DNA of 10,015 nucleotides from an uncultured Clostridia bacterium (GTDB lineage Bacteria; Bacillota; Clostridia; RUG12999): assembly GCA_949739095.1 (NCBI GenBank), contig CATIYX010000053.1, positions 1 to 10,015 of the forward strand, given 5' to 3'. Under the pieces are notes generated by a model. The model was not told where the DNA came from. It searched no databases and saw nothing but the letters and a program-made list of their open reading frames with translations. Of the stretch, positions 4,794-10,015 are shown one piece after another. Each line of letters begins with the position of its first letter. Position 1 is the stretch's first letter. The position numbers and the translations under genes are program-made.

Positions 4794-6257
4794 ATGTTAA
4801 ACCCAACTTATGAACAGCTCTCCCCCTTTCTGGAGAACTACAAGGTGATTCCTATTTGCCGTGCAATCTATGCCGACATTATCACCCCCATCAATTTGTT
4901 GCGTAAACTCGCAGTGCATAGCCATTGCTACTATTTACTGGAAAGTGTAGAAGGAGGCGAAAAGTGGGGTCGCTACTCCTTTCTCGGCTATGACCCAACA
5001 ATCCGTTTCACCAGCAAAGCGAGCCACATCACCATCCAGCGTGAAGGTGCGGACGAAGAATCATTCGATGGCAATCCATATGATGCAATCCGTACTATCT
5101 TAAAAGACTACAGCAGTCCACGTTTTGACGATTTACCGCCATTTACCGGTGGCTTTGTCGGTTACTTTTCCTATGAATCCATCCAATATGCGGAACCTAA
5201 ACTGAAGCTACAAAAAAGTGATGTCTATGACATGGAACTTATGTTATTTGATAAAATTATTGCCTATGATCATCTGAAGCAAAAGATTTATCTGATTGCT
5301 AATATGCAGACTGTCGAAGGTGAAATTGGACTGCAAAAGGCATATCGTGCGTTAGACGATATTGAAGCTTTGATTTTGGACACCACACCGCTACCGGAGG
5401 AACAAGTGCCGGAGAATGTGACATTCACCTGTAACGTCACCAAGGAACAATATGCTGCTATGGTAGAAAGGACAAAAGAATATATCCGACAAGGCGATAT
5501 TTTTCAAGCGGTTATTTCGCGCAAATTTGAAGCGCCATATAACGCCAGTCTACTTAGCGCCTACCGTGTTCTACGCACAACCAATCCATCTCCCTATATG
5601 TATTTCTTGCATAGCGACGACATTGAAATTACCGGCACCTCACCGGAAACATTGGTAAAATTAACAGATGGAACACTTTATACTTACCCCATTGCCGGTT
5701 CACGTCCCCGCGGTGCAACAGAAGAGGAAGACCTTCGATTGGAGAAAGAACTTTTACAAGATGAAAAAGAGTTATCGGAACACAATATGCTGGTAGACCT
5801 GGGGCGCAATGACCTTGGAAAAATTTCCACATTTGGATCGGTTCATGTGAAGGAATATATGAAGATTAACCGTTTTTCACGTATCATGCATATTACTTCC
5901 ACTGTAGAGAGTCAAATCCGCGCACCACACGATGCGTGCGACGCAATTGCGGCACTGTTACCGGCAGGAACACTCTCCGGCGCCCCCAAAATCCGTGCCT
6001 GTGAAATCATTGATGAACTGGAGCCAGACGCCCGCGGTATCTATGGTGGTGCAATTGGATATATCGACTTTTCCGGCAATCTGGATACTTGTATTACCAT
6101 CCGTACTGCCGTCAAGCGCGGCAACACCGTCACCGTTCAGGCAGGCGGCGGTATCGTAGCGGACAGCGTACCGGAAACAGAGTATATGGAAAGTGAAAAT
6201 AAATCTCTTGCCGCAAAAATGGCAATCCAATGTGCAAGTGAGGTGACGAAAAAATGA
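4794..6257 (+). CDS. trpE: Anthranilate synthase component I
   Basis: With TrpG this makes anthranilate from chorismate and glutamine, the committed step of tryptophan synthesis. The protein is 487 residues, normal for bacterial TrpE. The regulatory N-terminal domain has LLES (48-51) followed by GRYSFLGYDP, the element at which tryptophan binds for feedback inhibition. The catalytic chorismate-binding domain (about 215-480) shows NPSPYMYF (264-271), GTSPETLVKL, PIAGSRPRG, LVDLGRNDLG, PAGTLSGAPK (390-399), GGAIGY, TCITIRT and GGGIVADS (451-458). The LLES element and the Trp T-box favour anthranilate synthase over the related PabB. AAAGGAG sits about 9 nt before the ATG. The stop overlaps the trpG start by 4 bp. 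Confidence 0.97.
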   Translation: MLNPTYEQLSPFLENYKVIPICRAIYADIITPINLLRKLAVHSHCYYLLESVEGGEKWGRYSFLGYDPTIRFTSKASHITIQREGADEESFDGNPYDAIRTILKDYSSPRFDDLPPFTGGFVGYFSYESIQYAEPKLKLQKSDVYDMELMLFDKIIAYDHLKQKIYLIANMQTVEGEIGLQKAYRALDDIEALILDTTPLPEEQVPENVTFTCNVTKEQYAAMVERTKEYIRQGDIFQAVISRKFEAPYNASLLSAYRVLRTTNPSPYMYFLHSDDIEITGTSPETLVKLTDGTLYTYPIAGSRPRGATEEEDLRLEKELLQDEKELSEHNMLVDLGRNDLGKISTFGSVHVKEYMKINRFSRIMHITSTVESQIRAPHDACDAIAALLPAGTLSGAPKIRACEIIDELEPDARGIYGGAIGYIDFSGNLDTCITIRTAVKRGNTVTVQAGGGIVADSVPETEYMESENKSLAAKMAIQCASEVTKK

Positions 6258-6835
6258 TTTTATTAATTGATAACTACGATAGTTTTTCCTATAATTTAGT
6301 ACAAATGGTTGGTATGCTCAATCCCGACATTGAGGTAGTACGAAATGACGCCATTGCCGCAGCGGATATTGCTTCCATGGATGTGTCCCACCTGATTCTT
6401 TCTCCCGGTCCTGGTAAGCCGACAGATGCTGGTATCTGTGAAGATGTGATACGGATGTATCAAGGAAAGCTTCCTATTTTAGGTATCTGTTTAGGACATC
6501 AGGCAATCTGTGAAGTATGCGGCGCAACAGTATCGCTGGCAAAACAACTGATTCACGGAAAATCCAGCGATATCCGTATCACGCAAGACTGTGAACTATT
6601 TGAGGGTCTTCCCTCTGTGATATGCGGCGCACGATATCATTCTCTTGTTGCACTGCGTGAGACAATACCGGCAGAACTGCAAATCATTGCAGAAGATGAT
6701 TCCGGCGAAGTAATGGCGGTCAAGCACCGCGACTGTGATATGTATGGATTGCAATTCCATCCAGAATCCATTTTAACAAGTGATGGCGCCGCGATTCTAA
6801 AAAACTTTTTGCATATTGGAGGTAGAAAAAAATGA
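6254..6835 (+). CDS. trpG: Anthranilate synthase component II (glutamine amidotransferase)
   Basis: This class I glutamine amidotransferase hydrolyses glutamine and passes ammonia to TrpE. The 193-residue protein begins LLIDNYDSFSYNLVQ, typical of TrpG/PabA, and has SPGPGKPTDAG, LGICLGHQAI with the nucleophile Cys79, HGKSSDI, YHSLVA, and FHPESILTSDG with catalytic His169 and Glu171. It is free-standing, not fused to TrpE or TrpD. The start ATG overlaps the trpE stop as ATGA, with a GAGGTGA ribosome site inside trpE. The same subunit may also serve a PabB for folate synthesis in some bacteria; nothing here shows whether this one does. Confidence 0.96.
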   Translation: MILLIDNYDSFSYNLVQMVGMLNPDIEVVRNDAIAAADIASMDVSHLILSPGPGKPTDAGICEDVIRMYQGKLPILGICLGHQAICEVCGATVSLAKQLIHGKSSDIRITQDCELFEGLPSVICGARYHSLVALRETIPAELQIIAEDDSGEVMAVKHRDCDMYGLQFHPESILTSDGAAILKNFLHIGGRKK

Positions 6836-7848
6836 TTGTAGAAGCAATTCATGAACTGATGAACGGAAACAATTTATCCTTTGAAATGGCGGAAACTGTT
6901 ATGGATGAAATCATGAGCGGCGAAGCCACCAATGCGCAGATGGGTTCCTATCTCACCGCGCTGCGGATAAAAGGCGAAACAATCGAAGAAATTACTGCCT
7001 GTGCAAAAGTGATGCGTCAACATTGTACCAAACTAACCCCGGACTATGATGTGATAGATATTGTGGGTACAGGCGGAGATGAAGCTAATACCTTTAATAT
7101 CTCCACTATTTCCTCCTTCATCGTCGCAGCTGCAGGTATGTCGGTTGCCAAACACGGCAACCGCAGCGTGTCGAGCAAATGTGGAAGCGCAGACTTACTG
7201 GAAGCGTTAGGTGTAAAAATTGACCTGAATGCAGAGCAGAGCAAAAAAGTTTTGGATGCACTGGATATTTGCTTCATGTTTGCACCAACATTCCATGCGT
7301 CCATGAAATATGCGGCGCCGGTACGTAAAGAAATCAAAGCACGCACTATTTTCAACATCTTGGGTCCTCTCGCCAATCCTGCCGGTGCAAATTTGCAGTT
7401 ACTCGGTGTCTACGATGAAAATCTGGTGGAGCCGCTGGCAAAGGTACTCTCTAATCTTGGTGTCAAACGTGCTATGGCAGTACATGGACGCGATGGCATT
7501 GATGAAGTTTCTCTCTGTGCACCTACTACGGTTTGTGAGGTGAATGAAGGAAAGTTCAACACCTTCACTCTTGATCCACAGCAATTCGGTTTCAAGCTCT
7601 GTACGCCTGCTGACTTAGTCGGCGGCGGTCCGTCAGAAAATGCACAAATCGCTCTGGAAATCTTAGATGGCAAAAAAAGCCCCAAACGCGATGTGGTATT
7701 GCTCAACGCAGCGGTTTGTTTGTTCATGGGACAAAATGATATGACGTTGCAAGAATGCATACAATATGCCGCAGAACTCATTGACAGCGGCAAAGCAAAA
7801 CAAAAGCTAAATGATTTTGTAACAATGACAAATGAGGTGGTCGCATGA
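6832..7848 (+). CDS. trpD: Anthranilate phosphoribosyltransferase
   Basis: Transfers the phosphoribosyl group of PRPP to anthranilate, the second pathway step. The protein is 338 residues, the usual length for the stand-alone enzyme. The N-terminal helical domain is followed by the PRPP site DIVGTGGDEANTFNIST (GTGGD at 79-83), then KHGNRSVSSKCGSADLLEALG (107-127) and FMFAPTFHASMKYAAPVRKE, which line the anthranilate channel. FNILGPLANPA and GRDGIDEVSL, with the D-E pair for the second metal, complete the signature. The ATG overlaps the trpG stop by 4 bp and is preceded by TTGGAGG. Confidence 0.97.
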   Translation: MIVEAIHELMNGNNLSFEMAETVMDEIMSGEATNAQMGSYLTALRIKGETIEEITACAKVMRQHCTKLTPDYDVIDIVGTGGDEANTFNISTISSFIVAAAGMSVAKHGNRSVSSKCGSADLLEALGVKIDLNAEQSKKVLDALDICFMFAPTFHASMKYAAPVRKEIKARTIFNILGPLANPAGANLQLLGVYDENLVEPLAKVLSNLGVKRAMAVHGRDGIDEVSLCAPTTVCEVNEGKFNTFTLDPQQFGFKLCTPADLVGGGPSENAQIALEILDGKKSPKRDVVLLNAAVCLFMGQNDMTLQECIQYAAELIDSGKAKQKLNDFVTMTNEVVA

Positions 7849-8642
7849 TTCTGGATACTATTGCTGCTTCAACAAGACTACGTGTAGATGCTGCCAAAGA
7901 AAAAACTCCATTTGCACAAATGCGGGCACAAGCAGAATCAATCCCCATACCTTCCCCGTTTCGTTTTGAACGCGCACTCCAATCCGACAATTTTTCTTTT
8001 GTCTGCGAGGTAAAAAAGGCCTCTCCCTCCAAGGGAATTATCGCGGAGCACTTTCCCTATGTTAATATTGCAAAAGAATATGAACAGGCAGGTGCGTCCG
8101 CAATTTCCGTTCTAACAGAACCGGAATTCTTTCTGGGCAGCAATGACTATTTATCAGAAATCCGCGCTGCGGTTTCTCTCCCCTTGCTACGCAAAGATTT
8201 CACAATTGACCCATATCAAATTTATGAAGCAAAGGTGCTGGGAGCAGACTGTGTTCTATTGATTTGTGCACTACTGGATACCGAAACATTGAAAGAATAT
8301 CTTGGAATTGCACATAGTTTAGGACTCTCCGCTTTGGTGGAAACACACAATGAAGTGGAAATTGAGTCTGCTTTAGCGGCAGGTGCGCGTTTTGTCGGCA
8401 TCAACAATCGTGATTTGAAAACATTTCATGTAGATATCAACGCTGCTGCAAATTTGCGCCGCCTGGTTCCGCCAGAGGTTCTTTTGATTGCAGAAAGCGG
8501 CATTCAGACGGCAGCGGATGTCGCCGCACTGTGGCAAGCAGATATCAGTGCAGCATTGATTGGTGAAACACTCATGCGTGCGTCCGATAAAAAAGCAATG
8601 ATACAGCAGCTTTTGGGAGGTTGCGGACATGACAAAAATTAA
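7845..8642 (+). CDS. trpC: Indole-3-glycerol phosphate synthase
   Basis: Closes the indole ring by decarboxylating and cyclising CdRP, the fourth pathway step. The 265-residue TIM barrel carries CEVKKASPSKG (Glu55 and Lys57 in the catalytic positions), YEQAGASAISVLTEPEFF, PLLRKDFTIDPYQIYEA with catalytic Lys117, ALVETHNE (Glu166), FVGINNRDL (Asn187/Asn188) and AESGI (Glu216, Ser217). All residues known to be needed in the family are present. It is not fused to TrpF, unlike the enterobacterial enzyme. The start overlaps the trpD stop as ATGA; the 3' end overlaps trpF by 14 bp. Confidence 0.97.
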   Translation: MILDTIAASTRLRVDAAKEKTPFAQMRAQAESIPIPSPFRFERALQSDNFSFVCEVKKASPSKGIIAEHFPYVNIAKEYEQAGASAISVLTEPEFFLGSNDYLSEIRAAVSLPLLRKDFTIDPYQIYEAKVLGADCVLLICALLDTETLKEYLGIAHSLGLSALVETHNEVEIESALAAGARFVGINNRDLKTFHVDINAAANLRRLVPPEVLLIAESGIQTAADVAALWQADISAALIGETLMRASDKKAMIQQLLGGCGHDKN

Positions 8643-9252
8643 AATCTGCGGTCTGCGTCGGCAGGAAGACATTGATATGGTCAATACTCTTCGTCCCGAT
8701 TATATTGGATTTGTATTCGCCCCCAGCCGCCGACAAATCAGTTTGGCAAGGGCAAACGAACTTAAATGCCGCTTGCATCCTAATATACAAGCAGTGGGCG
8801 TATTTGTAGATATGCCGCTGCACGAACTGCTCCAGATTGCACAAAGTGGTTCGATTGATGTGATACAGCTTCACGGTCATGAAACAGAAACAGATATATT
8901 GGCAATCAAAGACCACTGTCCACTTCCCATCATCAAAGCGGTTCGCGTGCAATCCGCCACACAAATTCGGCAGTGCGACCGTCTTCCCTGCGATTATCTG
9001 CTGCTGGACACGTTTACGCCGGGGCAAACGGGCGGCAGTGGAATCACATTTGATTGGTCCATGATTCCCACTATTTCAAAACCCTATTTTCTAGCGGGTG
9101 GGTTGTCACCTGAAAATGTCGGAGATATTTTCCACTTTTGCCATCCTTATGGTGTAGATGTGTCCAGCGGTGTGGAAATAGATGGCAAAAAAGATTATTG
9201 TAAAATCAAAAACTTTATAGAGAAAGTGAAGGAAGGAGATTCCCATGAATAA
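8629..9252 (+). CDS. trpF: Phosphoribosylanthranilate isomerase
   Basis: Carries out the Amadori rearrangement of phosphoribosylanthranilate to CdRP, the third pathway step. The 207-residue single-domain TIM barrel opens with KIKICGLRRQEDI, containing the catalytic base Cys7. It continues with DYIGFVFAPSRRQIS, GVFVDMP, IDVIQLHGHE, LLLDTF (catalytic acid Asp127), FLAGGLSPENV and GVDVSSGVE, which form the phosphate and substrate site. GGGAGG-like sequence (GGGAGG, 8 nt before the ATG) lies within the end of trpC. Gene order C then F means pathway steps 4 and 3 are adjacent but reversed, as is usual in this operon type. Confidence 0.96.
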   Translation: MTKIKICGLRRQEDIDMVNTLRPDYIGFVFAPSRRQISLARANELKCRLHPNIQAVGVFVDMPLHELLQIAQSGSIDVIQLHGHETETDILAIKDHCPLPIIKAVRVQSATQIRQCDRLPCDYLLLDTFTPGQTGGSGITFDWSMIPTISKPYFLAGGLSPENVGDIFHFCHPYGVDVSSGVEIDGKKDYCKIKNFIEKVKEGDSHE

Positions 9253-10015
9253 CGGTAGATTTGGCACATATGGCGGGCAATACATCCCCGAAACTCTGAT
9301 GAATGCCGTCATTGAACTGGAAGAAGCCTATAACCACTATAAAAACGATGCAGTATTTTGCGCAGAATTGGACGATTTATTAAAAAACTATGCTGGTCGT
9401 CCCTCTCTGCTCTACTATGCAGAAAAAATGACACAAGACCTCGGCGGCGCAAAAATATATTTGAAGCGGGAGGATTTAAACCATACCGGCTCCCACAAAA
9501 TTAACAATGTATTGGGACAGGTACTGCTGGCAAAAAAAATGGGTAAAACTCGTGTTATTGCTGAAACAGGTGCCGGACAGCACGGTGTGGCAACCGCAAC
9601 AGCGGCAGCTTTGATGGGTATGGAATGTGAAATTTTCATGGGCAAAGAGGATACAGACCGCCAGGCACTCAACGTTTTCCGTATGGAGTTGTTGGGTGCA
9701 AAAGTACATCCTGTCACCAGCGGTACACAGACGCTGAAAGATGCTGTCAACGAGACATTACGCGAATGGACTGCACGCATTTCAGACACGCATTATGTTT
9801 TGGGGTCTGTTATGGGACCACATCCGTTCCCGACCATTGTACGTGATTTTCAAAAAATCATTGGCAAAGAAATCAAAGAGCAATTCTATGCCGCTGAAGG
9901 CCGGCTGCCCAGTGCAGTGATTGCCTGCGTTGGCGGTGGTAGCAATGCCATGGGGGCATTCTATGAATTTATCGGCGACAAAGAGGTGCACCTCATTGGC
10001 TGCGAAGCAGCGGGA
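9245..10015 (+). CDS. trpB: Tryptophan synthase beta chain, N-terminal part (3' end outside window)
   Basis: Condenses indole with serine using pyridoxal phosphate, the last pathway step. 257 of the usual roughly 395 residues are visible. The start RFGTYGGQYIPETLMNAV is typical of the TrpB1 type that partners TrpA. The PLP lysine is Lys85 in NHTGSHKINN, the catalytic acid is Glu107 in AETGAGQHG, and the phosphate loop is GGGSN (230-234). MGKEDTDRQALNVFRMELLGA and GSVMGPHPFP are also family hallmarks. The ATG overlaps the trpF stop by 8 bp and is preceded by AAGGAG. The reading frame is open to the last base, so trpA probably follows. Confidence 0.97.
   Translation, partial: MNNGRFGTYGGQYIPETLMNAVIELEEAYNHYKNDAVFCAELDDLLKNYAGRPSLLYYAEKMTQDLGGAKIYLKREDLNHTGSHKINNVLGQVLLAKKMGKTRVIAETGAGQHGVATATAAALMGMECEIFMGKEDTDRQALNVFRMELLGAKVHPVTSGTQTLKDAVNETLREWTARISDTHYVLGSVMGPHPFPTIVRDFQKIIGKEIKEQFYAAEGRLPSAVIACVGGGSNAMGAFYEFIGDKEVHLIGCEAAG

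Noticed and set aside
8572..9027. Minus-strand open frame of 151 codons over trpC/trpF
   Set aside because: It is antisense to well-conserved trp genes, shows no recognisable domain and has no supported start.
1..10015. CRISPR array, insertion sequence or phage remnant
   Set aside because: No spaced repeats, transposase, integrase or terminal inverted repeats were found on either strand.

Overview
The window looks like chromosomal DNA of a low- to mid-GC Gram-positive anaerobe, most likely a gut-type member of the Clostridia. The clues are a zinc-ribbon form of ribosomal protein L28, strong AGGAGG ribosome binding sites, a T-box leader in front of an unfused trpE-G-D-C-F-B gene order, and secreted proteins built from clostridial modules (copper-amine-oxidase-N-like stalk domain, 'KAFLWN' beta-sandwich module, cyclophilin-like domain). 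No mobile element, CRISPR array, tRNA or rRNA was seen.

Region 1 (1-243, + strand): the 3' end of rpmB (L28), closed by a strong intrinsic terminator hairpin. The short gap to position 349 holds nothing else that I recognise.

Region 2 (350-4263, - strand): a small redox-flavoured accessory locus. A LysR-type regulator (3370-4263) has its own promoter at 4293-4321. It is followed by a terminator-like hairpin, then by what looks like a four-gene operon: a short MerR-type regulator (2922-3278), a lipoprotein with stalk domains and a flavodoxin domain (1907-2917), a second exported flavodoxin fused to an N-terminal beta-sandwich module and a C-terminal cyclophilin-like domain (691-1893), and a carboxymuconolactone-decarboxylase-family protein (350-673). 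The MerR promoter (TTTACA, 17 bp, TAAAAT) is framed by a perfect inverted repeat that could be the operator. Its predicted start point lies at the end of the 5' arm of the terminator hairpin, so operon transcripts would escape a terminator that blocks read-through from lysR. Two paralogous flavodoxins with export signals are the most unusual content of the window, because flavodoxins are normally cytoplasmic.

Region 3 (4264-4793): the intergenic control region between lysR (-) and trp (+). It holds the lysR promoter with a repeated 9-mer, an unexplained hairpin, a near-consensus trp promoter, and a complete T-box leader. The specifier codon of the T-box is UGG (Trp), and its terminator and antiterminator structures can be drawn base by base.

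Region 4 (4794-10015, + strand): the tryptophan biosynthesis operon trpE-trpG-trpD-trpC-trpF-trpB, with trpB running off the window end. Every junction overlaps (4, 4, 4, 14 and 8 bp), which points to tight translational coupling. Together these enzymes take chorismate to indole-3-glycerol phosphate and supply the beta subunit of tryptophan synthase; trpA presumably lies just beyond the edge. Uncharged tRNA-Trp would switch the operon on through the T-box, and TrpE carries the LLES element tied to feedback inhibition by tryptophan.
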